Positions 32,901 to 43,811 of a stretch of DNA of 64,000 nt are shown in pieces. Source of the stretch: Aphrocallistes beatrix (Eukaryota; Porifera; Hexactinellida; Sceptrulophora; Aphrocallistidae); assembly GCA_963281255.1 (NCBI GenBank), contig OY725498.1:868001-932000 (forward strand). Direction: 5' to 3'. Position 1 is the stretch's first letter; every line of letters begins with the position of its first letter. A program made the position numbers and the translations under genes. The notes under the pieces were generated by a model, which worked only from the letters and a program-made list of their open reading frames with translations, made no database searches and was not told where the DNA came from.

Positions 32901-35350
32901 TGCTGGGATTTAATTCTCAGCATGCTGCGATTTAATTCTCAGGATGCTGAGATTTAATTCTCAGCATGCTGGGATTTAATTCTCAGCATGCTGGGATTTA
33001 ATTCTCAGCATGCTGAGATTTAATTCTCAGCATGCTGGGATTTAATTCTCAGCATGCTGGGATTTAATTCTCAGCATGCTGCGATTTAATTCTCAGCATG
33101 CTGGGATTTAATTCTCAGCATGCTGCGATTTAATTCTCAGCATGCTGAGATTTAATTCTCAGCATGCTGGGATTTAATTCTCAGCATGCTGGGATTTAAT
33201 TCTCAGCATGCTGCGATTTAATTCTCAGCATGCTGGGATTTAATTCTCAGCATGCTGAGATTTTATTCTCAGCATGCTGCGATTTAATTCTCAGCATGCT
33301 GGGATTTAATTCTCAGCATGCTGCGATTTAATTCTTAGCATGCTGGGATTTAATTCTCAGCATGCTGCGATTTAATTCTCAGCATGCTGGGATTTAATTC
33401 TCAGCATGCTGAGATTTAATTCTCAGCATGCTGCGATATAATTCTCAGCATGCTGAGATTTAATTCTCAGCATGCTGAGATTTAATTCTCAGCATGCTGG
33501 GATTTAATTCTCAGCATGCTGAGATTTAATTCTCAGCATGCTGCGATATAATTCTCAGCATGCTGAGATTTAATTCTCAGCATGCTGGGATTTAATTCTC
33601 AGCATGCTGGGATTTAATTCTTAGCATGCTGGGATTTAATTCTCAGCATGCTGAGATTTAATTCTCAGCATGCTGGGATTTAATTCTCAGCATGCTGGGA
33701 TTTAATTCTCAGCATGCTGGGATTTAATTCTCAGCATGCTGAGATTTAACTCTCAGCATGCTGAGATTTAATTCTCAGCATGCTGGGATTTAATTCTCAG
33801 CATGCTGGGATTTAATTCTCAGCATGCTGAGATTTAATTCTCCGCATGCTGCGATTTAATTCTCAGCATGCTGGGATTTAATTCTCAGCATGCTGAGATT
33901 TAATTCTCAGCATGCTGCGATTTAATTCTCAGCATGCTGAGATTTAATTCTCAGCATGCTGGGATTTAATTCTCAGCATGCTGCGATTTAATTCTCAGCA
34001 TGCTGAGATTTAATTCTCAGCATGCTGGGATTTAATTCTCAGCATGCTGGGATTTAATTCTCAGCATGCTGAGATTTAATTCTCAGCATGCTGGGATTTA
34101 ATTCTCAGCATGCTGGGATTTAATTCTCAGCATGCTGAGATTTAATTCTCAGCATGCTGGGATTTAATTCTCAGCATGCTGAGATTTAATTCTCAGCATG
34201 CTGCGATTTAATTCTCAGCATGCTGGGATTTAATTCTCAGCATGCTGAGATTTAATTCTCAGCATGCTGGGATTTAATTCTCAGCATGCTGCGATTTAAT
34301 TCTCAGCATGCTGAGATTTAATTCTCAGCATGCTGGGATTTAATTCTCAGCATGCTGAGATTTAATTCTCAGCATGCTGCGATATAATTCTCAGCATGCT
34401 GAGATTTAATTCTCAGCATGCTGGGATTTAATTCTCAGCATGCTGGGATTTAATTCTTAGCATGCTGGGATTTAATTCTCAGCATGCTGAGATTTAATTC
34501 TCAGCATGCTGGGATTTAATTCTCAGCATGCTGGGATTTAATTCTCAGCATGCTGGGATTTAATTCTCAGCATGCTGAGATTTAACTCTCAGCATGCTGA
34601 GATTTAATTCTCAGCATGCTGGGATTTAATTCTCAGCATGCTGGGATTTAATTCTCAGCATGCTGAGATTTAATTCTCCGCATGCTGCGATTTAATTCTC
34701 AGCATGCTGGGATTTAATTCTCAGCATGCTGAGATTTAATTCTCAGCATGCTGCGATTTAATTCTCAGCATGCTGAGATTTAATTCTCAGCATGCTGGGA
34801 TTTAATTCTCAGCATGCTGCGATTTAATTCTCAGCATGCTGAGATTTAATTCTCAGCATGCTGGGATTTAATTCTCAGCATGCTGGGATTTAATTCTCAG
34901 CATGCTGAGATTTAATTCTCAGCATGCTGGGATTTAATTCTCAGCATGCTGGGATTTAATTCTCAGCATGCTGAGATTTAATTCTCAGCATGCTGAGATT
35001 TAATTCTCAGCATGCTGCGATTTAATTCTCAGCATGCTGGGATTTAATTCTCAGCATGCTGGGATTTAATTCTCAGCATGCTGGGATTTAATTCTCAGCA
35101 TGCTGAGATTTAATTCTCAGCATGCTGAGATTTAATTCTCAGCATGCTGGGATTTAATTCTCAGCATGCTGCGATTTAATTCTCAGCATGCTGCGATTTA
35201 ATTCTCAGCATGCTGCGATTTAATTCTCAGCATGCTGGGATTTAATTCTCAGCATGCTGGGATTTAATTCTCAGCATGCTGGGATTTAATTCTCAGCATG
35301 CTGGGATTCAATTCTCAGCATGCTGCGTTTTAATTCTCAGCATGCTGCGT
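29960..35350. repeat. Large 22-bp minisatellite with palindromic core, about 245 units
   Basis: The consensus unit is ctcagcatgctg, then one variable base, then gatttaatt: 22 bp in all. The core CAGCATGCTG is a perfect 10-bp palindrome and contains a GCATGC site. The variable base is G, A or C; I saw no T. When it is A the palindrome extends to 16 bp. A few units have two extra bases (ctgggagattt). Two sites, about 30695 and 32019, contain a unit in inverted orientation and so form a 54-bp perfect palindrome. Larger blocks are repeated: a 1324-bp period (60 units plus four bases) links 30.6-31.3 kb to 31.9-32.6 kb, and an 836-bp period (38 units) links about 33.4-33.9 kb to 34.3-34.7 kb. It encodes no protein. 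Confidence 0.97.
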
Positions 35351-36123
35351 TTCTTAAATGTATTATAGTGTATGGCAATAAAAAAGATTATGTGGATATT
35401 TTCACACCTTTATATACATATTTTCACACCATTTGATGAATTTTGAAAATAATGCTAGAGACTAGCTTCCAACGGGTGACTTGGGGTTTCCAGGGGTGTA
35501 GATTTCGAATATCATATTTTCAGATGTACGTATATGATAAATTATTTGTTTACTTTTGTTTACATTGTATACATGAACTAAACAAATCTCAAAAATATGC
35601 CAGAAACTTGTTTTAAACGGTTGACATGGAGTTTTCAGGTGTGTAGATTTCGAATATCATATTTTCGAGTAAATTTGATGATCAATTTTTTTACTTTTGT
35701 TTGCAATAGATACATAAAGTAAACAAATCTCAAAAATATGCTAGAAACTTGCTTTAAACGATTGACATGGGGTTTTCAGGGGTGTAGATTTCGAATATCA
35801 TATTTTCGAGTAAATTTGATGATCAATTTTTTTACTTTTGTTTGCAATAGATACATGAAGTAAACAAATCTCAAAAATATGCTAGAAACTTGCTTTAAAC
35901 GGTTGACATGGGATTTTTAGTGCTATATATTTTGAATATAATTGAATATTATATTTTCGGATCCATATAAGAAATTATTCGTCGACTTTTGTTTACAATA
36001 TTTATTTAAAGGAAAAAAAATCCAAAATATGTTTGATTGAGTGAATCCAGGCGCCCGCAGGGCGACTCTGCGGACACGCAGTGTCCGCAAGCCGCGCAGC
36101 GCAAGTAAGCGTAGCGTGCTTGT
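35351..36123 (-). repeat. AT-rich dispersed repeat, reverse copies, ending in the GC-rich module
   Basis: Four or so copies of the same unit as at 29545-29959, now inverted (for example ctcaaaaatatgctagaaac followed by ttgacatggggttttcaggg), run to about 36040. The GC-rich module closes the block at 36047-36123 (gcgcccgcagggcgactctg to gcgtagcgtgcttgt). Read in reverse complement, this module-plus-repeat order matches 60526-60895 closely. Confidence 0.8.
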
Positions 36124-36427
36124 TGTGAAACATATCAGTAACTCGATGTTTAATTTTCACAATATTGTGGTATTTCAATTTGACCTCGGGTGTATAACAT
36201 TAACTTCACAAATCAATTAGTAACTGAAAATTTCCAATCTGTGAAAACAATACAGTTCAAATGAGTACAATGTTTGCTCTACTACTGCTATCTAACTAGT
36301 GTATGGTAATCACGAGTATGTAGTAATTGCAAAATGGTGATTGTATAATTCAGTAATTGCTAGATGGAATACTTACATCATGCCTTGTATTATATAGAAC
36401 AAACCTGAAATCAATACAACTCTCCTA

Positions 36428-39400
36428 TTAGGTCAATTTGACCACGTCATTCACAAAAGCTCCCAAGTCTGACTTATCGACAGAATCACTCCGCTGTAAC
36501 AGCTCCTCATAAGTGGAAGTTTTGAGATAGTAATTGTGTCGAGAGCCAGAGCTCTCTGCTGAATACTCGCTCTGGTGCAAGGAGGGATCTAGAGCCTCTC
36601 TAATATCTGTGAAGTTGAGAGAATCTCCTTCAGCTGTTTCCACATGTGCTGGGTAAGCATGAGGGGTTATATCCGCACTCTCTACTCGAGTCACATTCCT
36701 TTGAAGCTTCTTCGGTCTCAGCACGTTATCTGCACTGATGCCTATCTTAACCTGGTCGAGAATCAGGTCCTGTGCCAGCGGCTCAGGTAGAGGTGACGGG
36801 TCATTTGGGGAGGCAGAAGAAAAGATCTTCTCTGGCAGCATGCAGGGTGCATCTCTCCATCTACACGATATGATGGTCTTAGCCTGCGCCATGAAGTCAG
36901 GGTGTGCAGAGAGACGGGAGAAGAAGTGGAAAGTCAGAATAACCAAACTGTGAAGGCAGGTCTTGCTGATCGTGTCTACATGATGGTATAACTCAGATTA
37001 CGGATAGACATACAGATGTAATTAAACAGTGAAATCAGCAGCAAAATCAATGGAATTCCAATGCATTATTTGATGATATTCTTGAAGTTCATGCCGTTGC
37101 AGAAATTATTTTTAGTCTGAAAAAAGGTACTATACTTACTGATAGCTTTGTCATCGCCCATGGCCATGTCCTGTATCGATATCAAGAAGTGGAACACTCC
37201 CTCTTGCACCACTTCACACCCGAAACTGAGTCCAAGGATAGCCAGGGTCCTGTGAACTTCCGGGAGGACCAATCTCGGATTCTGAGTGGTCCGACAGAGC
37301 TCGTACAGATTCCAGTAGAACGCCTCCTTGAGACGTTTGTAGGTCTGCAGCTCTTGCTTGGACGCCTTGCTCGCCTTCAGACCGAGCTCAGTGAGAGTGT
37401 TCCAGTTCGTGTCTGTTCTCACGTCAGTCGCATTCTGACTGGAGTCTAGGAATGTCTGGAACACCTGTTGAATTCCAGATTGAATCTGAGCGGGAGGGAA
37501 GGAGAACTGATTGATAAGAGTTTCAAGGAGGTTGCTAGATGTGCTGTTAGCTCTAGAGAATTCGTAAGAATCAGAATAATTAAACAATAATAATTATACA
37601 ATAATTATATACAATAATTACATTAGGTACATAAAGTAAACAAATCTCAAAAATATGCTAGAGAATAGCTTCCAACGGTTGACATGGGGTTTTTAGGGGT
37701 GTAGATTTCGAATATCATATTTTCGAGTAAATTTGATGATCAATTTGTTTACTTTTGATTACAATAGATACATAAAGTAAACAAATTACAAAAATAAGCT
37801 AGAGAATAGCTTCCAACGGTTGACATGGGGTTTTTAGGGGTGTAGATTTCGAATATCATATTTTCAGATCGATATGATGAATTATTACAAGCAAGCGAAG
37901 CGTGCTTGTAATAATTATACACAATAATTATATAAATATAATTATTCCAACTCAACCTAAGTTACAAAAAATTTTCAAACCTTCCAATTTTCCTGCACAC
38001 CTCACTCATCCTAAGAAGCGAGCTCATGAGTGCGAGCTGAAACTCCTCATTAGCGGAGTTCTCAGGTAGTTTCTGCACAATATACACGACCGTCTCTTTC
38101 TTCTGATACTCCGCAACAGCAGCACATAACCGCTCTAACACAGTCATCACCATCTCCTGTAGGAGCAGCTCCTTATCCTCCTCGCCAGATGAAGTTCTCT
38201 TCTGTTTCAGCACGTGCACGCGAGACACGGAGTGCTTCAATAGAGACACAACTGAATCCTGAACCTCCCAGATACAGCCAACCAGCGACGCGGAATCTGT
38301 CACTTTAAGAGCTGTGTGTAGGAGTCTGATCTAAAAATATAAATATCACCTGACTTGTCAACAAACAAATAAACGAAAAGAATCACACTTATTTTGCATA
38401 AAAATTCGATAAATAAATAGAAGTGAAAATGTATGTACAAAATACTAAAATAAATAAATTCTTAGAAACGCATATGGTTAATTGGAATTTAAGTGAATGC
38501 GGGCTAGGTTAGCAACCGAACCAACTCTAGCAATGTGATATCCAGATCTGCTACCACGTATTCAATAGTCTCTCCGAACTTATTGCGAAGCTCCTGCACC
38601 ACGGATTTGCTGATCCGAGCGGGATTGAACCTGAATCCCCCGCAGAGCTCCCTCTCATTCGGACCCTCCCACACGACCATCTCCAACCCGCACCCCTCCT
38701 CCCCCTTACTGCTGAGAGGCGACAGATAGCAGTTGGGACCGAGCTTAGCTGTCCCGTGTTCCTGGAAGTGTGCGTCTGTAGAAGAGACGTGTCTCATCTC
38801 GGACTGATGCAGGAATGAGAACCGGAGCTCCGGCTGCTTCAAGTCAAGAGATTCCTTGACACGCGTGAGTGGTACGTGGGAGTAGGTGAGGGAGAATGCG
38901 AGAGATTTCGCGACTGAGAGAGTAAAGTCAGAGAAGGTGTGACACTCGTATAGATCCACTCTGAAGTAGGATAGGTAGGTCAGGGGGGCGAGAAGGGAAC
39001 AGAGAGAAGGTGACAAGTGTCGGTAGGAGTTCGACACTCCGATTGTAAAGATACAGGTCTCCGAACGCGCACGTGACTCGCGCTTTTTAGCAGATTTCAG
39101 TTGCATTTTTTCGTGATTGAAAAGCAACGAACTCTGCTGCAAACTCTTCGGATACTTCCTAGAGACAGAACTCGACTCTCTCATCACGACGCCAGCTGTG
39201 AGTGTGTGTTCACTCAGTCCGCGGAAGTAGACAGCCAGAAGGAGGGAGTAGGCCGTGAGGGAGAGGACGCAGAGTCGGTCCCTCTCAGGGATCCCGTCGC
39301 CCTCTCGCAGGAGCATCAGCTCAAGGAACGATGACGTCATCTCACGATCGATGCTGAAAGCTAGGAAGTCAGAGGATCTGTGTGCGCTGGCACTTTTCTG

Positions 39401-42400
39401 CAGGGCACTGCGGAGTCTGGGTTTGGTTAGGGCGCTCTTCCCTTCCTTAGAGAAGGAGTGCGGGATCCTGGCTTGAGGCACCAAGCGGTCTGAGGAGGGG
39501 AACATGAGTAGGTGTCGATACCAGGCGTGGACTGAGTCAGGGAGGGGCGTGAATCGGAGTAGAGTTGACTCTCTGTGCGCTACCTGTGTGAAACTGGGTG
39601 CATCCATGGTTCGCTTAGTCTCCATTTCTCTCTGAGTTGACTTAGCGGATTTGGTGTTAGGTGGTTTAGTGGGGACGAGCTTGGCGGAGGATTTGCTCTC
39701 TCTGATGAGCTGAGAGTAGCGAGAGCAGAGTTGAGAGGTGAATAAGGTTGCGGAGTAGAAATCGCAGACAACCGCGGGAAATGAGAGGATGAGCACATGC
39801 TCGTGAGCTCCGAACGAGTAGACCCACGCCTTCACGAGGGGGGGCACAGATGTGTCCAGCTGTGACATGAGGAAAGGAGAGAAGTTGGTGGAGAGGCCTA
39901 TCTCCACCAATTCGTCCGGTTTCCGCGCACTAATACTCTTCTGCTCCACTCTGAGCTTAGCTCTGAGGCTGTGCCTACTGATTCTGAAGGTAGGAGCATC
40001 TCCCAGTGAGAACGAGGAGTATAAAAGGGGGTGAGTGCAAGCAGTGGCGTCCAGAGCTTGCTCTAGGAGAGGAAGTGTGACAGGACCGTTTAGGAGGTAC
40101 CCTCGTACCGTGTTGGTGTTAGAAGCGAGGAGAGAGATCTGGTGTAGCGTACAGGGGTGCGATGTGGCTGGGGTGTTAGGGGGTAAGGGGAAGGAGATGG
40201 CATCGAGCTGTGGATGCTTATCTTTGTCAAACACGTCTTCAAATCGAGCGAACTGAGGAGTGTGTGAGTGCGTAGAGACAGGAGGCGGTCTGAATGCGTG
40301 AAGTGTTTGCAGCTTTATGTCCCTCTCCAAACGGTTGGGAGAGGAGTGGCTCTTGAGGGAGAAGGCTGGCACGCAGCACACTTTGATTCTCTGTGGAATG
40401 TCCCTTTCCAGAGCAGCCGATTCGGCACTGGTGAAAGCAAGCGGTTTGAAGACATTGGTTGTGTCGTGAAGTGGTTGTAGGTGTCGGTGTGTCTCCTGGG
40501 GGGAAGAGGGACGCGGGATGGAGTCGCCAGGGAGGAGAGTAGGGGACGTGATGCTCGGACGCATGGGTCCCGGGAGGGAGGGGAAGTTGGTGTGAGGAGG
40601 CAAGCGTTTGAGTTTAGGTCTCTTCATCTCTGACGGGAGGAAAGACAGGAATTCATGGGGCTTAGACCTGTAGTGGTGTGGAGTGAGAGTGGTGTGTGTC
40701 ATTCCTACGCTACTCGTGTCACAGATAGAATTATAAAACGGGTGGAGTACTGTACAGTTAATTAATTATTGAATGTAAATATACATCATACATGTAGGTA
40801 GTGCTAGCTGCTCGAGTATATCAGTCATGCACGAGCTAGGAGTTGGAACAATTGTTAAAAGGAAACGACACAGATTCTTGTCACATTAGAGAGTGGAACA
40901 GAGTTTCACTTGGATAGAAGAGAGCGAAAAACTGATGCATTTTATTAGATCAAGCGGCATTTTGTAACGCAAAAATAACGCTTAGAATCGTTGAGTTGTT
41001 TATCAAACCAATGAAGTAGTGAGATATTTGAATAATCAGCTCGATTTGGAAAATGGAGAAAGAAGGAGAAAGGGAATTTAATGATTTAGGTTTGCAGGCT
41101 TGGGAGCAATGCTAATAGTTTTTAAACATGTTTGCGTTTGAACTTTTTGAATTGAAATAATCAATACAGCACTACCAATGACGGAATATGTAAATACTGA
41201 GAAATAGCACAAGATTACCTGCAGCAGTTGCACAGAGACGGATTTGGCTGGAGTGAGAGAAAGGATGAAGGTCTTCAGCACGAGATAGCGGTGAGTGTCC
41301 CGCACAGAAGAGACAAAGAAAGAGAAGATTGGTTCTAGGTCAGCTGCCACTGTCTCTACATCCGTCTCAGAGCTAGGGACGCAGCCCTCCAAATATTCAG
41401 TGAAACACTCCGTGCAGAGTTCGAGAGAAGTCGGTTGGGAGGAGTCTAGCAACTCCTGCAGGCCTGTCTGGGCGAGAGAGAGGGAGAGAGTGGAGGATCC
41501 GGACTCTGTAAGCTCTGTAAGTAGCAAACTCAGGTTCAGAGACGGCCTAGGAGAGGAGAGAACCGCACTAAATCTCAATGAACTAGAATTTCATTTCAAA
41601 TATCTTATATCAGTTCTATGTTGTTTTCGTGGTGTAGTGGTTATCACGTGAGTCTAACACACTCAAGGTCCCCGGTTCGAGCCCGGGCGGAAACACTTCT
41701 TTTTGTCCAATAAAGTTTGTTATGTATTAGACGCTAAAACAAATTGTCGAGTCCGCTGCTAGAACGAAAAATGTAAGCCTGTTGTAAACTAGAATAACAC
41801 ACACCATGGATGATAATGATCTTTGTAGTTTGACTCGCTTAATTAATTAAGAATGGCACACTATTTATATAAGTATAAATTGGTTTAATAGTCTCGTATT
41901 TGAACTAGAAACAACTCACTCGAATTATATTTCCATCATTACAGTACCCTGCATCAGCACTATATACAAAGTCAAGTCAAGTCAACAGTATTCATTTAGT
42001 TATTTACACTTTCGTATACAGAAATCATTCCATCAGTTTATATGTTAGTGTGTCATTCCAGTAATTTATAAGTGAGTCAAAGCTAGCCTTGTAGATCATG
42101 ATAATCCATGGTGTGTGTCATTCTAGCATAGAACAGACATAAAGAAGGGCTGATGTGACTGGAGCGGAGACCATCGGGAGGGATTAGGAGGGATTTTTTT
42201 AATTTGTTTACTTACTTTATGAAATAATTGTAAACAAAAATAAGTGGCATGCAAACTCTTAGTACTTCCAAGAATTTTGCTTGGTTCTCAAGAGTTATGG
42301 ATTATATCATAAATCAGTTAGCTCACCCTCTTAGACTCGGTCTCTTTTCTTTCTTGTCTCCACCCGTCACTCTGTTTGCGTGCGAATGAGACAGGTTGAG

Positions 42401-43196
42401 GAGGAAGGCGTTCAAGAGGTGAGAAATGAACAGTTTCTGCCACAAGACAAGTTGCAATTCCCTCTGAGAAGTCTTCCTGATTATCCCCCTCAGTGCTTGC
42501 AGGCCGGCCACCACCCTCTGCTCCTCTCCACTCACGGCCATCCCCCCGAACCTCTCCACCAGGAACTGGTAGGTCCGGTGGGAGGAGGGGGCGGGCTCTT
42601 CTCTCACCGCGTAATGCAGGAACAGCTGACTAGCGTCGAGTTGGTGTCTGACTTCGTTCGATTCAAGAAGTACCTGCGAATATAATCAAGACACTAAATC
42701 CTCCCTAATCCCAAACTTCATTCTTAGAATCTGAACAGCGAAAATATGCGTAATCATATTCGTGCTCTACGTCTCGATCGTTGGGCAGAACTGTTCGGAT
42801 TAGCAAGGAACTGTCAAACAATACAAACGCCATTCCTCAAAACCCCCTTCTGATCTCTATTTATTTCCCATACGTACGTATCTTGTATCAACAGACCAAT
42901 AGCATCTGCATCAGGGAGTCCAGGAGAGATCCCAGTTGCGCCGGATCCACTCTATCCACGAGACTGGTGGAGACACTCAGAGTCAATAACACTTTCCGCT
43001 CTCGCCCCTTCTGCATCTTGCGCCTCAGTCTGAGTGCGAGGTACTCGGACGAGTCCTCTAGGTGTGCTTGGTTCGTGGTGGCGTAGAAGAGGAACTGCTC
43101 GAGACTGTTCGGGTGGATGTCTGTTTGTGGGTCTTGCGGGTAGAGGGCACGGATCAGCTGGATGTGTCTGGGGGTCCTGTTGAAACAGAAAGCCAT
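36428..43196 (-). CDS. EFR3: EFR3 homologue, plasma-membrane anchor of the PI4KA complex
   Basis: Six exons join in frame to 761 residues: 42897-43196, 42327-42673, 41219-41546, 37981-38330, 37140-37552 and 36428-36975. EFR3 recruits PI4-kinase III alpha with TTC7 to the plasma membrane to make PI4P. The opening (HIQLIRALYPQDP, then LEQFLFYATTN) matches the family N-terminus. VLLESNEVRHQLDASQLF and TYQFLVERFGGMAV followed by ALRGIIRKT match the next helices. FHFLISIQDMAM and DAPCMLPEKIF match the C-terminal half. The protein is somewhat shorter than vertebrate EFR3, with a reduced C-terminal tail. The usual N-terminal Cys cluster for palmitoylation is missing; a splice-acceptor-like tract just before GACCCCCAGACAC (43184) suggests an unseen first exon. 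Introns hold another gene (38504-40702), a tRNA gene and a repeat cluster. Confidence 0.9.
37620..37914 (-). repeat. AT-rich dispersed repeat (two copies) with a minimal GC-rich end, inside an EFR3 intron
   Basis: Two reverse copies of the unit lie at about 37625-37745 and 37755-37880 (tagcttccaacggttgacat and ggtgtagatttcgaatatca in each). The block ends with the palindromic stub acaagcaagcgaagcgtgct followed by tgt, the outermost part of the GC-rich module. It lies in the intron 37553-37980. Confidence 0.75.
38504..40702 (-). CDS. Intronless condensation-domain-like protein nested in an EFR3 intron
   Basis: This is a single open frame of 732 residues within the EFR3 intron 38331-41218, on the same strand. 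The first 170 or so residues are Pro/Ser/Thr-rich. From about residue 180 the pattern resembles the condensation/acyltransferase superfamily of NRPS C domains: LLEQALDATACTHPLLYSSF matches the 'L..AL..L..RHP.LR..F' helix, and PPLVKAWVY is followed by HEHVLILSFPAVVCDFYS where the catalytic HHxxxDG would lie. Both histidines are absent (PA in place of HH) while the Asp is kept, so catalysis by the usual route is unlikely. A second lobe is suggested by FSIDREMTSSFLELML and LSYFRVDLYECHTFSDF. Coding GC and length argue for a real gene. The fold assignment is tentative and the function unknown. Confidence 0.65.
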   Translation of the reverse strand: MTHTTLTPHHYRSKPHEFLSFLPSEMKRPKLKRLPPHTNFPSLPGPMRPSITSPTLLPGDSIPRPSSPQETHRHLQPLHDTTNVFKPLAFTSAESAALERDIPQRIKVCCVPAFSLKSHSSPNRLERDIKLQTLHAFRPPPVSTHSHTPQFARFEDVFDKDKHPQLDAISFPLPPNTPATSHPCTLHQISLLASNTNTVRGYLLNGPVTLPLLEQALDATACTHPLLYSSFSLGDAPTFRISRHSLRAKLRVEQKSISARKPDELVEIGLSTNFSPFLMSQLDTSVPPLVKAWVYSFGAHEHVLILSFPAVVCDFYSATLFTSQLCSRYSQLIRESKSSAKLVPTKPPNTKSAKSTQREMETKRTMDAPSFTQVAHRESTLLRFTPLPDSVHAWYRHLLMFPSSDRLVPQARIPHSFSKEGKSALTKPRLRSALQKSASAHRSSDFLAFSIDREMTSSFLELMLLREGDGIPERDRLCVLSLTAYSLLLAVYFRGLSEHTLTAGVVMRESSSVSRKYPKSLQQSSLLFNHEKMQLKSAKKRESRARSETCIFTIGVSNSYRHLSPSLCSLLAPLTYLSYFRVDLYECHTFSDFTLSVAKSLAFSLTYSHVPLTRVKESLDLKQPELRFSFLHQSEMRHVSSTDAHFQEHGTAKLGPNCYLSPLSSKGEEGCGLEMVVWEGPNERELCGGFRFNPARISKSVVQELRNKFGETIEYVVADLDITLLELVRLLT
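41623..41695 (+). tRNA. trnV-AAC: tRNA-Val (anticodon AAC)
   Basis: A complete 73-nt cloverleaf with no intron. The acceptor stem GTTTTCG pairs with CGGAAAC (one T-G pair), with discriminator A. The A box is TGGTGTAGTGG and the B box GGTTCGAGCCC. The anticodon stem TGAGT/ACTCA encloses the loop CTAACAC, giving anticodon AAC. A run of five T follows at about 41701 as a Pol III terminator. The gene lies within an EFR3 intron, antisense to EFR3. Confidence 0.97.
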
Positions 43197-43811
43197 GCCA
43201 CCTAATCTAACCAGCTTCTAAGGGCAGCAGACGACAGTAAATGGGACCAAACACTGAAATAATTATAATACACAACAGCGCGTGATCATTCTGGTTCGGA
43301 TTGAGGATTTACTCAGAACGAGAAGAGTTCGTGATATTGCATTGTAATACGTATTAGATCGCTCATTACTGCTGAATAGATACAATGTTTCTAAATTTCT
43401 ACATTTCAAAATGATATGAACTCTTTCTTTTAGATTCGAACTCGAATATTCAACAAAAGTATAAACATTGCTCATTTCCTATAAACCGGGAATATTTCTA
43501 GCATCAAAGTTTCATATGCTGATGTGTCAAAATATAAAATAAGGTTGAATTATTCTCTATAATATACGAAATAATCATACACTATAAACCTCATTTACTT
43601 AGCTACCGAATACGAAATGCAATTTACTTGTATATAAACTGCATATTCTGTTTTAAATTAACATAAATTAAATAGTTTAGACAATTTAGTCGTAGATTGT
43701 TAATATAACTTCCTAACCTTCAGCATCTATTTAGGTTAATTATAATGTCCACGTATTGGTAGCATAATTTAATTCGCATTTCATTATATATCGTATAACA
43801 TCAGCATACAG
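43197..43811. other. Intergenic region between EFR3 and NDUFA8
   Basis: AT-rich region. It should hold the EFR3 promoter and perhaps a short first exon, but I could not identify that exon with confidence. Confidence 0.45.

Noticed and set aside
29960-35350. CRISPR-like regular array
   Set aside because: The units are directly adjacent 22-bp repeats with no unique spacers, in an animal genome. It is a satellite.
29960-35350. p53-family response element array
   Set aside because: The core AGCATGCT fits the inner eight positions of RRRCWWGYYY, but the outer two do not, and there is no other support.
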